Shown here: in pieces, positions 29,747 to 40,693 of the stretch
Layout of the letters: each line of letters begins with the position of its first letter
Position numbering within the stretch: the stretch's first letter is position 1
NCBI GenBank assembly: GCA_000151295.1
Contig: GG745331.1
Location: 1,722,265 to 1,781,864, forward strand
Direction: 5' to 3'
Origin: Allomyces macrogynus ATCC 38327
Taxonomy: Eukaryota > Blastocladiomycota > Blastocladiomycetes > Blastocladiales > Blastocladiaceae
DNA: 59,600 bases
Position numbers and translations under genes: made by a program
The notes under the pieces: generated by a model
Seen by the model: only the letters and a program-made list of their open reading frames with translations
Told to the model about the DNA's origin: nothing
Database searches by the model: none

Positions 29747-31025
29747 CTACGCCTCCTCTTCCACTGGCACTTCTTCTTCTCCCTCCTGCCCTGCCCGCGC
29801 AACCTTTTCTGGCGTCGGCGTCGTCACGCCATCGCCTGGCTCGTCGTCGCCGTCCTGCAACCCACCCGGATGACTTGGGCGCCGCTGCACGTGCACGAAC
29901 CGCACGACAATTGCCGACAAATTATCGGTCGACATGTTCTCGAGCGCCTGGTGCACGAGCTGTTCGGCCGCCTGCTGCGGGTCCGAGCACGACATGACGA
30001 GGTTCACGGCTTCTTGGTCCGAGAGAACGTCCCAGATCTAGTTGTGAGTTGGGGAAAAACCGCGAGTGAGCGGCCAGGTGCGAGTGGGGAATGACGAAAA
30101 GTGGTGGAGAGGTTTGCGTACGCCATCGCACGCCAGGATCAGGAATTCGTCGTCGACAATCAGCTCGAGCTCGGTCGTGTACGGGTTACCCACGACAAGC
30201 TCCTTCATCGAAGTGTCGCCGAGCGACCGGGTCACGGCAAGCACGCCTATCGGTGCCCAGTATGTAAGAAATGAGGAGACAACATAACGGGTTGCCAGAG
30301 ATCGTCAGAAACGCACCGTTCACGCGGTTGTTGACCATAAACCCGCCAGCATCCACAATCCGACGCGCTTCAAACGGATCGCTGCCCTTGTGGTCGTACG
30401 AGAGCCGGATCGCCTGGCCTTTGCGGCACAGCACGGCGCGCGCGTCGCCGACATTGGCCGTGTAGAGAATGCGCTGGGCAAAATAACCTCACTCTCATCA
30501 GTACCCGGTCACACTCGCATCACGGAGCCAGTATCGACAACGCACCCGGTCTTCCTGAACCTGCACGAGGCACGCAACGGCGGTACACCCCGCATGGATA
30601 TTGGCCTCGGCCATGTGCTTATCGGCGCGCACAAACGCCTCGTCAAACAAGTCGGGGATCGGCGTTTCCGGCGCAAACTCGTCGAGCAAGTTGGCGAGCA
30701 CGGTATGCACGTTCTCTCCACACCAGGCGGCGGCCTGCCGCCCGGCGTGGCCGTCATAGACCGCAAAAAACCCTTCGCCGGGCACGCCGCGGTAGTCCTG
30801 CACGATCGCGTGCGCGTCCTCCATGGTGCGCCGGTTGAGCCGGTTGCGGTCTTCGTGGAACCCGACTCGGAACCCGGGCACGCGTGGCGGCATGCTGGTG
30901 TCGACAACGTCGGCAGTCTCGTCGGGGTCAGTCGAGAGGATCGGGACCTGGTCGTCGTCGTCCGTGGCGCCGTCGGGCAGGACCGACGTGGGCGCGTCGC
31001 CCAGGTCGGCGTCGGCGGCGGACAT
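29747..31025 (-). CDS. PP2C-family Ser/Thr protein phosphatase (Ptc1-like)
   Basis: Exons join from ATG 31025 to TAG 29747 with at least three introns. An acidic N-terminus of about 45 residues leads into the catalytic core: [20 protein letters not shown] (first metal-binding acidic residues), [14 protein letters not shown] (the DGH metal site), [53 protein letters not shown] and FLILACDGV, then [13 protein letters not shown] and [11 protein letters not shown] with the last metal-site Asp. All PP2C motifs are present. The R-x-TMEDAH entry and small size resemble Ptc1-type enzymes, which counter MAPK signalling, but the subfamily is inference. The C-terminus is Pro/Glu-rich. An upstream in-frame ATG exists at 31283 but the sequence there is not protein-like. 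Confidence 0.87.
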
Positions 31026-31555
31026 GCTGGCAATATTGGTGGTGGTAGTGTTTGTTGCTTGGTGGCGCGGCGGTTGCTGGAGGTCCTGGAGCGTTCGCAA
31101 GTCGTTGAAGCCGGATCCTTTTGCTGCAGAGCGCGAGAGCGTCTTGCACCGAGTAACGGGCGGAAATGGGGCACAGGAGCGCTGGCACGGAGGATCGCGA
31201 TGCAGCTGGTCAATCATGGTTGACGGCGTCGTGGGTGGCGACGTTGGCGTTCGCCCTGGTGCCAGCTCCACCTTCGCGGTCACGGGAGGCCTGGAAGGGA
31301 CCCACCTGGCGAAAACCGACGTTGTTGCTGCTCAACAACCACCACCACCACCATGCCAACGAAATGAAGATGATGCCTATGCTCTGGTAAATACAATTAT
31401 GAAAATGCCCTCGCGCTCTGCTCTGCTCCTCTCTGCCTTCATGGCCGCACACGCGCAGCCATGCACGCCCGCACAGGCCACGCCGTGCAGAACGCCGCCT
31501 CCACGATCACATTGCCCACCCCTCCCGCTCGACTCCACGCACGCCCTCCACCCCC
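31026..31555. other. Intergenic: PP2C promoter and KH gene 3' flank
   Basis: No convincing gene. A plus-strand frame starting near 31400 begins with hydrophobic residues but soon becomes Pro/Arg noise. A (CCA)n stretch lies near 31340. Confidence 0.4.
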
Positions 31556-31702
31556 TTACATGCCCGCTGGTGGCGCCGCTGCCGGGGCCGCTGCCGCCGC
31601 CGGCATCTGCTGCGGCGCTGTCCGGGCACCGGCACCGGGAACGTAGCCGGCTGCTGCTGCGGGAGCCCCGCGGGCGTTTGCGTATGGTGCAGTGCGTGCC
31701 CC

Positions 31703-32688
31703 TCATCGCGCTGCAACTCGTGCCGCAACTGCGTCTTCAAGCAACCGCATCGCGCGATCCACATCGAGCGTGGGGCCCGTCACGGTAAACGGCACGTCGC
31801 CACGCGCGCCACGCTCGTCCTCGACCTGGATCTTGCATCCCGACTGCATGCGCACGCGGTTGATCTTGGTCCCGCCCTTGCCAATCATCGCGCCCACCTT
31901 GTTCGGCGGACAGTAGAACGTGCGCGTTTCCACGGGACCGCCGGCCGATGCGCCGTTCCCGCCGGGAGCTGCGCCGTAGGGCGCACCGGGCACGGGCGCA
32001 CCGCCGCCGTGTGCGCCGCCGAGACCAGCCCCTGCGCCTGGGTGGTACGTGTTGCGTACGTACGGCGGCCCCGGCGGCGCGCCCGCAGCGGCGTGGTGCA
32101 TCCCGGCGTGCGCCATAGTGAGCGCATACTCTGGGCGGTACGGCCGGTCGTGGCAGAGCCGGTGTGCCTGTTCCGAGATCGTGACAAACATGTGGTAGGT
32201 CGCGATATGAATCGCGTCGGGCACGCCAATCATTTCGAGCAGTCGGTCCTGCGAGTGCGGCAGCGGCGTTGCCGTGGCCACGAGCCGCGCATTCGATTCC
32301 TCTTGAATTTCCTTGATTCGCTGGCCGCCCTTGCCAATGACCGACCCCATCCGCGAGTGCGGGATCAGGAACCGGATCGTCAAGGGGGTCGACTCGACCG
32401 CGTCGGGGTAGGTCGCGCGCAGATCGCCGTGGTTGAGCATGCGCGCCACTTGTGCAAACGCCTACAATGTTGATCAAAGCGAAGTGAGATGGACGGATCA
32501 TGCATGCAGACCATGACATCAGCCAGCGAGCCTCTCCTCACCCGGGGCCCGACTGATCAACACCGACGCACCTTGGCAATCTCATCCACGGCGCCCGTCA
32601 CCGTCAAAATCCGCTCCTGCGCCCCGGGAAATGCTCCGAGACGTTGACCTTCGCGTTCGACGTTTCTCGAATCGCGCGAATATTGTTG
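31703..32688 (-). CDS. KH-domain RNA-binding protein (hnRNP K/PCBP, Hek2/Rnc1-like), 5' part in gap
   Basis: Two visible exons (>32688-32572 and 32461-31703). KH1 is cut by the gap, leaving IRAIRETSNAKVNVSEH, and needs a one-base correction near 32620 to continue into AQERILTVTGAVDEIAK. KH2 is LTIRFLIPHSRMGSVIGKGG and onward. KH3 is TFYCPPNKVGAMIGKGGTKI and onward. A Gly/Pro-rich linker separates KH2 and KH3. Both complete KH domains have an intact GKGG loop. Three KH domains in this spacing mark the PCBP/hnRNP K group, which binds C- or U-rich mRNA and affects its stability or localisation. After the TGA at 31703-31705 the same frame stays open for about 44 Ala/Pro-rich codons to 31556. A first exon may lie at 33625-33936. 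Confidence 0.82.
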
Positions 32689-33468
32689 NNNNNNNNNNNN
32701 NNNNNNNNNNNNNNNNNNNNNNNNNNNNNNNNNNNNNNNNNNNNNNNNNNNNNNNNNNNNNNNNNNNNNNNNNNNNNNNNNNNNNNNNNNNNNNNNNNNN
32801 NNNNNNNNNNNNNNNNNNNNNNNNNNNNNNNNNNNNNNNNNNNNNNNNNNNNNNNNNNNNNNNNNNNNNNNNNNNNNNNNNNNNNNNNNNNNNNNNNNNN
32901 NNNNNNNNNNNNNNNNNNNNNNNNNNNNNNNNNNNNNNNNNNNNNNNNNNNNNNNNNNNNNNNNNNNNNNNNNNNNNNNNNNNNNNNNNNNNNNNNNNNN
33001 NNNNNNNNNNNNNNNNNNNNNNNNNNNNNNNNNNNNNNNNNNNNNNNNNNNNNNNNNNNNNNNNNNNNNNNNNNNNNNNNNNNNNNNNNNNNNNNNNNNN
33101 NNNNNNNNNNNNNNNNNNNNNNNNNNNNNNNNNNNNNNNNNNNNNNNNNNNNNNNNNNNNNNNNNNNNNNNNNNNNNNNNNNNNNNNNNNNNNNNNNNNN
33201 NNNNNNNNNNNNNNNNNNNNNNNNNNNNNNNNNNNNNNNNNNNNNNNNNNNNNNNNNNNNNNNNNNNNNNNNNNNNNNNNNNNNNNNNNNNNNNNNNNNN
33301 NNNNNNNNNNNNNNNNNNNNNNNNNNNNNNNNNNNNNNNNNNNNNNNNNNNNNNNNNNNNNNNNNNNNNNNNNNNNNNNNNNNNNNNNNNNNNNNNNNNN
33401 NNNNNNNNNNNNNNNNNNNNNNNNNNNNNNNNNNNNNNNNNNNNNNNNNNNNNNNNNNNNNNNNNNNN
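32689..33468. other. Assembly gap (780 N)
   Basis: A run of N. It removes the 5' part of the KH-protein gene, including the first half of KH1. The true size of the missing sequence is unknown. Confidence 0.99.
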
Positions 33469-33975
33469 GTCTGTGCGGAAAAAAGGGGGGAAGCCGGGAG
33501 AGAACCGATGAGGAGGGGTGCGCGATCAAGAGAAGCGGTGGAAAAGAGAGGGGCGCGGGCAAGCGAGCAAGCAAGAGGAGGGGAACGATCACCGGCCGCA
33601 GCACAGCACCCGCGCGCAATGCATTCAACTCGGATCAAGCGGCCTGGCGCTCGCTCGTGCGCTCGTGAAGCCATGGTCCGCGAGCGAACGTGTGCTGGCG
33701 GGCCGGCACGCGCTGATCGTGCCCGGTCGGTGGCAGACGGGGCCATTCTGCGGGCGCCGTGTCGTTCCGTGGCGGGGACTGCGGCATCTTGGCCGCGACG
33801 AGCGCAACGGACCTGGCTCCTGGACCGAATGCGGCGAGTCGGAGCGCGTCGTGGTGGACAGGCGCGCCGTGGTCGTGGTGTCGACAGAGACGGTCGTGGA
33901 CGGGCTGTTTGCCGGGTCGTCGACGAGATTGGGCAAGTGGCAAAGAGAGGACTACTCCGGTGTGGGGTCACCTGA
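33469..33975. other. Probable 5' region of the KH gene
   Basis: Minus-strand frames here (for example from 33936, starting MPNLVDDPANSPSTTVSVDT) could be a first exon of the KH gene or only its leader. The composition is Arg/Pro-rich further on, so I do not call a CDS. Confidence 0.3.
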
Positions 33976-36481
33976 TATAACTCTTAACTGGTGCTGGTCC
34001 GCCAGGCCTGCCGGGATCCTTCTCACGAATCCACCCAGAGCATCTGGCTTGTCGACCTCGTCTCATGAACAGTGTTACAGTCTCGAACTCGACGAGAGTT
34101 CCATCGAATCCCGACCGAATCCCACCGAATCTCGTCAAGGACGGGATTCCGCAACCATGCACTGTGCAGGAAACCCGAGCCGCCCTTTGGCCACGTGTGA
34201 TTTTCAAAGTTTCGTCACCGTTGCATACTTGAAGTTTGCATCCGCGCCTTGATGCCGCTTGCATGAACCGAACCTTGCCATCTTTCCTTCCAGTTTGAAC
34301 AGCTGGACAGCAAGTGAAAATCCGCAAGACGAGTTTGCAATTCATATCCAAGACCGAATCCACCCGAAGTCGCGCAAGGATCAACGAGGATCATCATTTC
34401 TGGCTCGAGTTGGTCAATCTAAGGTTTTCAACGTCAACAGACGGCCCCATTTTTGCCAAAGAACAATGGCAAGCGGCGAGCTGCGGCGTTGCCCGATTTA
34501 TGCAACGTGCTGGCTGGTTGAAAGTGGGTGGGTGAAAAGAAAGTTAAAATGGACGGACTGGGATAGGAAATCTGCCCAGTGGCTCAGCTTGCCGTTTGCC
34601 CGTTGGAGTCTGGACGGTGTCGAATCACGGTGAGAAGACCGACACCTGGCCGCCATTCCTGCAAGAGATCAAGTCGAACCGCAACCCAGGCCTCATCGAA
34701 CAGTCGAGAGCAAAGGAGAGTGGCCGCAGGCATGGATGGACGCTGGGCCCGACGTCGTCGATCCCTCACTTCAACCCAAGCAAGCACGCGCGCGTCACGA
34801 ACATTGTCGACTTTGACAAGCTTGTCGCCTAGCAAAGCAGGACTCGCGGCGTGCTCCACGGCCACCCTTTGGAAAAGCACCTCATTTGGCCGGCGAGGTG
34901 CCCCTCTCGACCCGACGAGCTGCCCGGATCCCGATCTTCACGCGCGGCGCGCTCAGCTGCCCAGACTCGCGCTTGCTCACGTAAATCTCCAGCAACGACG
35001 CGTCGTGCGGCCTGACGTGGTGGTGCCTGTGTGGTTCGGGCCCTTTTCCAAGCGAGTGCGATCTTGCTTGGGCGGCACCGGTGCACGCTGACCACGCCTG
35101 ACCAACGTCCGCACGGCCGCACCTTCACGGCGCCGGCGTGGGGTGGTGTTGGCAACGTCCGGGCCAACGGCGCGACCAAGCCAGCAACGGCGGCGCAACG
35201 AGAGTGGGCGGCCACCCAAATTACGCCCCTCGTGCGCGCGCAAGCGGCGTGTCTGCACCCAGCAGCAGCCAACTTGTGGCCGAGCGCGCGACCATCGACC
35301 CTCTGGACGTCCAAATTTTCTGCACCGACCGGCGGCCGCGCGCACGCAACCCACCAAGCACGACCGCTCCAGCGATATTTCATTGCTCGCCCAGTCGATT
35401 CTCCTCCTTTGGCGTCGCGCGACGTGACGCGCGCGCGCATTCTCTCCCAGACTCTTGCCGTCCGTCTGCCCGTCCATCTGGGCCACGCAGCCACCGGCCC
35501 GCACAAACCCACGACGTAAGCACGGACGAGCGGCCGACCTGCACGCCAGATCACGAACGAACGCGCACTCGCCCAGGGACCCGTCCGTGTTCCGCCAAGT
35601 CCTTTGCGCTGCCAACGGCCGACGGCGTGCCGTAATCCCCGACGCCGCGCCCGCGCGCAATCCGCTCGCGCAGGACCCAGACGCGTGGCCACGCCCGCCC
35701 GACCGGCCAGCCAGCGCCCAATCACGATTGGCGGTTGTCTGGACAGTGGTTCGAGTGTCCCCACGTCGTGCTTCAGCACAAGCATCCCTGACGGGCGTGC
35801 GGCATCTGCATTGGTACGCGTTTTTATGTTGCTCTTATCCCCCACCAACGCACCGGCCCGTGCCTCATTCCTGCGCGCGCAAGCCGGCAGCCCGCTGCGC
35901 TGGACCTCTACCCCGCCCTGGACCGGGATCTGCCATCCGCTTACGGCCACGACCAGCCCTCGTGTCGCCAGCAGCTCGGCAGTTGGTACGTGTGTGAACG
36001 AACTCCTGCTCCTGCTGCTGCTGCCGGGTCAACCGTGCGCGTGCATGGGTGCGCGCGTCAAGTGCGCGCGTCCGTTCGCCATTGTTGGCGGTGGGTTGTC
36101 GGACAAGGGGAAGAAGCACGGCGGCGGACGGCGAAGTCTGCATTGGAACACCGACTGACCGACGCTGACCTTCGCTTGATTGCTTTCTGTTGCCCGCTCT
36201 GCCACGTCCGTCTGTCTGTCCGTCCATTGCGGACCTGATCCGACGCGTTGCCCGCTCCGCTTCGTCCGCCCTGTCCCGTTGCTCATTTCCCGTTTCCCTC
36301 GGCCCCGCCGCCGTCGTCGATACTGCAGCGCGCGCGCGCCATCGCAGTCGCGCCCTTGTTCCTGCGCGCGTGTCGCCCGCCGCCCAACCTTGTCCGGACA
36401 CGCACTGGCAATTTGCTCAGTCCCCCGCGCCACAAGCGCTGCGCGTGATTCCTTCCTTCCCCTCTTCCCTCTCCGTTCCCA
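33976..36481. other. Long region without a convincing gene, upstream of the RUA1-like gene
   Basis: About 2.5 kb. It opens with a TCGAA-rich stretch (34085-34140). Long Arg/Pro/Ala-rich frames occur on both strands over 34.6-36.4 kb (the longest is minus 34829-35950), but none shows domains or introns and they overlap each other. One minus-strand stretch (about 35015-34900) reads DASLLEIYVSKRESGQLSAP and ends RRVERGTSPAK before a stop. It is more protein-like than its surroundings and could be a terminal exon, but it lacks a start. The 3' part probably contains the promoter and leader of the gene at 36482. Confidence 0.35.
34085..34140 (+). repeat. Degenerate TCGAA-rich short-period repeat
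   Basis: Repeated short motifs (TCGAACTCGACGAG, CATCGAATCCC, ACCGAATCCC, ACCGAATCTCGTC) with a spacing of about 10-11 nt. Similar stretches lie at 8170-8215, 8395-8450, 9030-9075 and 9285-9345. Confidence 0.5.
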
Positions 36482-39400
36482 ATGTCGGCGGCGAGCATGC
36501 ACCACGCGGCACCCGTGCCCGTCGCGGCCGTACCCATTGCAGTCGCACCAGTCGCGCCGTCGACGAGCGACCGGCACGCAGCCGACCACTTGCTGACGCT
36601 CGCCAACTTTGCCGCCGCGACGCCGTACTCGACGACGGCCGGATCGGCAGCACCGGCGGACGCGGCCGTAGCGCCGGCGCCAAGCGCGGCGACGCATGAC
36701 GGTGCGGCGTACCAAATGTACGCGACCTACCCGGCGACGGTGCAGTACCACGGCGACGCGGGCCAGCACCAGCAGCAGTACTTTCAGTACCATCAACAGC
36801 AGCAACAGTACGCGCCAACGACGCACGCGCAGCCGGTGTATGCGTACCCGACAACGACGACGACGGATTCTACAACGCAGCAGCAGCAGCAGCAGCAGCA
36901 GCAGTACGCGACGACCACGCAGGCGCAGCCTGCGGTTTACCAGTACCCGCCATCGTCGGATGCCGCAGTGCAGCAACAGCACGAGCAGCAGCCGTATTCG
37001 CAACCGCAGCAGCAACACCAGCAGCAGTACACGACGCAGCACCAGCAGGATCACCAGCAGCACGCGACACAACCGCAACCGCAACACGCGACGCAGTACG
37101 CGCAATCCCAGCCGCCGCTCCCGCCCGCAACCATGTACGCGCACCCAACGACGACCGTGACCGCAACCACCTCTACGACCACCGGCGCACTTCCCGCGAT
37201 TCGCGAAGACGTGGCCTACGCGGTCCCACCCGACTCGTGGCCGTCGCGCCCACGCACGGCACCGACCGTCCCCCTGCCGCCTCCGACCACCACCACCACC
37301 ACGACGGCGGCCCCACCGCTGCCATCGCCGATCGAGGTCTCGTCGCGGCAGGTCGCGCACCTGCCGTACGAGATCCCGCTCCCAGAACGCCGGTTTTCGA
37401 CCAACGACGTGCCCATCGGCGGTCGTCTATTCCGCACGCCCGCCGCATCGCCAAGATCGTTGTCAATTTCGGCCCCATCCGCTGCCTACGCCCAAGGATA
37501 CCTGCCTGACAATCCGGTGGCTGCCGCGGGCGCACCAACGTCGCTTGCGTCGTCGACATTCATTGATTCGAGCGTCGCAGCGTCGGGCGCGGCTGTGGCT
37601 GCCGAAGCATCGGCGGTGAGCCACCAGCAGTACCAACAGCAGCACGTCGCGGCCACGGCCTATTCGGGTGCGATACCGGCGACGGGGGCCACCTACCCGT
37701 ACGCTGGCGCCACGTGGGCCGTGCAGCAGCAACAGCAGCAGCCGAGCCAGCAGCAGCAGCAACAGGTGCAGCAGCAGCACTATGTGTACCATTATCCGGC
37801 GCAGAACCAGTACGTGGCGCAAAACGCGACCGGAACAGTGACCACGTCCGAATACGCTGGCTATGCGGCCCCGACGACGCAGCAGCAGCAGCAGCAGTCG
37901 TACCAGCAGCACGAGCAGTCGCAGCAGCTCGGATCGGACGCGTACGCAACGACCGGCGACGCGCGCGGTGTGGTGGTGGTGCATGCGGACATGAACTCGC
38001 TCCGACTCGACGAGCAGCAGCAAATGCAGCTGCAACAACAGCAGTTGCAGCAGCAGTCGAGCACGCACTCTCCGCTCGCGACGCAAGGCGATCTGGCGTC
38101 CACCGACACGAGCCCCGCCACCGTCACGATCGCACGGACCGCATCCAAGAAACGCAAGCGGCTGATCGGTGCTGGGGGCGTTCCCGCTCCTCCCTCGGGC
38201 CCGTCGACTGCCGACGTGTCCCCTGCCGACACGGCCGCGCCGGCCTCGTTCCCGACCTCGCCAATGCCCGCATTCGCCATGCACCCCGTCACTGGCATCC
38301 AGCCGAGCCCGCTTCTCGCGTCGCCCGATATCCATGGACTCCGCAGCAAAAAGACGCGCACGGCGCTCGGCGAGGACGACGACGATCCCGCACGCGCCGA
38401 CCCGGTCTCGCTCGACGCGCCCGTCAACGCCATGCACGTCGCCTGGACGTCGACGGCTGCGGGCGATCCGGGACCCGTCACGTACCACCAGATGGCTGCT
38501 GCACCGGCAGCAGTGCCCGTTGATCCGGCGGCGACCGCGCACATGTACTCGGCGCTCGCGTCGTCGATGCCGCTTGCGACCCCGGCGGCGGTCGCCATGT
38601 CCTACCCGATGCACGCGTCGCAGATGGCAGCAGCGCCGCCGTTGCCGCCGCCCGTGCCGCCCGGCGGTGGTGCGAGTTCTGCGGGGAGTCCGGCGGACCG
38701 CGCGGGCGACAAGTCGGACCCTATTCCGCGCGTGCAAAAGCTGCGGTTTCCGGGTGACCTGTACGCTTGATCCTGACCCTGATCACTCCCACGCTTGTTG
38801 CAGTGTGCTGACATTTTCGCGCGTCCACAGGTACACGCCGCGGCTCGTCCGGTACACGGGTGCCGCAAAGGAGGGGCTCTGCGACCTGTGTCCGCAGGGC
38901 AAGTTCCTGCAGCTCAAAAACTCGGCGTTCTGGTACCACAAGCAATTCTACCACGGCATCTCGTCGGTCTCGGGCCTGCCTTTTGTCGAGCCGATCGAGC
39001 GGCGCACCGTGACCGTGCGCGTGCCGCCGGCCAGCAGCAAGTCGCGTAAGAGTGCCACCGCCAAGACCGACCCAGAGGAGCCGCCCGCGGCGGCCGCTGA
39101 TGCCGCTGCGGACGCGGCCAACGGCGACTCGCCCGCTGCTGCGGCGCCGCCGAAGCCGTCCGTCGGTCGGCGTGACTCGGTGCAGCGCGACAAGCTGTAT
39201 ACGGTGATCGAAGGTCTCTGCCACCAGTGCCAGCAGTGGATTCCACTGACCTCGGCCAAGCGGCGCACGTCGGCCGTCCTGTGGTACCGGCACGCGCACA
39301 AGTGCCACGAGTACGAGAAACCGTCGAGCTTGCACGGCGCCGCGATGCTCGTGACCGCCGCGGCTGCGTCGTCGACACACCCCGTGTCCTACAACCCCGT

Positions 39401-40254
39401 CCAGTATGCGACGGATCCGGCAACAGGAGCGGCCTACGCGGTAGATCCGGCTGCTGCGGCTGCGGTCGCTGGCGGGTATGGCATGGTCGCGCAGCCGCAC
39501 CAGGCGGTCGGGGAACGGCGCCGCAGTCATGTATGCGGCGGCAGCGGCGGCGGCTGGCACGCCCATGGATATGGCGAGTGCCGCAGCGGCAGCCGCAATG
39601 ACGGCCATGGCGGCTGGTGGTGCCGGTGGCGCCGGTGGCGCGTCTGAGTCGCCGACGCTAACCTTGGCGCAGCAGCACGCGGGCCAGTATCACCACACCG
39701 AGTACGCGGTGCATGCCGGCACGCCGACGGGGTACCTGCAGCAGCAACAGCAGCAGGTGCAGCGAGCGTCTATGGCGCAGCAGCAGCAGTCGATGCACGA
39801 GCACCAGCAGCACCAGCAACAGCCGCACCAGCAGCAACAGCCGCACCAGCAGACCCAGCAGCACGTCGAGCAGCATCAGCCGCAAGCAATGTACCCGCTC
39901 GAAGCCGCGGCCGCGCCGCCCCCGCAGCTCTCGCAGCAAGCCTATGCGAGCCAACCGCAGTACCACGCCTACGTGGACCAGCAACAGCATCAACACCAAC
40001 AGCAGCAACACCAGCAGCTTCAGCAGCAGCAGCAATACGGGTACGCGTCGCAGCCCGACCCGTCGCAGTTGCAGCAGTCGTACGCGCAGCAGGTGCCGTC
40101 CTTGCAGGGCACGATGCCGGCGCAGCACATGCCCGAGCAACACCAGCAGTCGCAGCCGCAGGCGCACTCGCAGGCACCAACGCAGCCTGCCGTCTACGGC
40201 GCGAGCGTGTACCCGCAGTACGCGACCCACTCGGGCACGCCAGGCCACCAGTGA
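36482..40254 (+). CDS. Gln-rich transcriptional regulator with RUA1/DUF4451-type domain
   Basis: Exon 1 is 36482-38760 and exon 2 starts at 38831; the phase-2 join rebuilds LRFPGDLYTPRLVRYTG. The first 760 residues are dominated by Gln, Ala, Thr and Pro with long CAG/CAA runs and a basic patch KKRKRL (about 560). The core domain (about 755-945) has two Cys/His clusters: GLCDLCPQGKFLQLKNSAFW with YHKQFYHGISS, and GLCHQCQQWIPL with WYRHAHKCH. This is the DUF4451 layout of the Ustilago regulator Rua1. The C-terminus is again Gln/His-rich. The frame breaks near 39508 in a GGGG run: either a one-base indel, or an intron 39404-39503 (GTATGC...CCAG) that would keep frame. Polyglutamine tracts suggest a nuclear regulator; targets are unknown. 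Confidence 0.8.
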
Positions 40255-40693
40255 TGTGACTCCTGCTCTCCAACTGAACGAGCCTCGTTCAAATTCGTGC
40301 CTTTTTCGTTCCCCCACCGCCGTAATCTGTGTACATAGTGTTTGATCCCCCACCTCCCCCTCCCTCCTCCCCCCTCTCCCGATTCTTTCGACATTCATGA
40401 TGACCCCCTGATTCGTAGCGTGATTCCAGCAGTGTTCGGATCGCCCTCCAAAGTGCTGTTGACATTTCATTTTCGTCCTCATCTCTTCGTGCGCGCCCAT
40501 GTGCAATTTTGTGTGCCAGTCTTCATCTTTTGTGCTCAAATCAAGACGATTCGACCCGACTTCATTGTCCTCACTTGATTGCGTCTTTGTGGGAACAACG
40601 CATGAAGATGTCAGCACAGAAACTGAACGCTGGAGCAAATGATGACCGGTATCCATTCCAAATCACAACCAGAAGGCTAAAATGTCGGAAGGC
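40255..40693. other. Intergenic between convergent RUA1-like and PRP6 genes
   Basis: About 440 nt, pyrimidine-rich near 40340-40385 and relatively AT-rich. It is shared 3' flank; no gene seen. Confidence 0.5.

Noticed and set aside
32582..33975. Long open frames across the N run
   Set aside because: They are open only because N codons cannot be read as stops.
34829..35950. Minus-strand open frame of 373 codons
   Set aside because: Arg/Ala/Gly-rich composition, no domain, overlapping long frames on the other strand; typical of GC-rich non-coding DNA.
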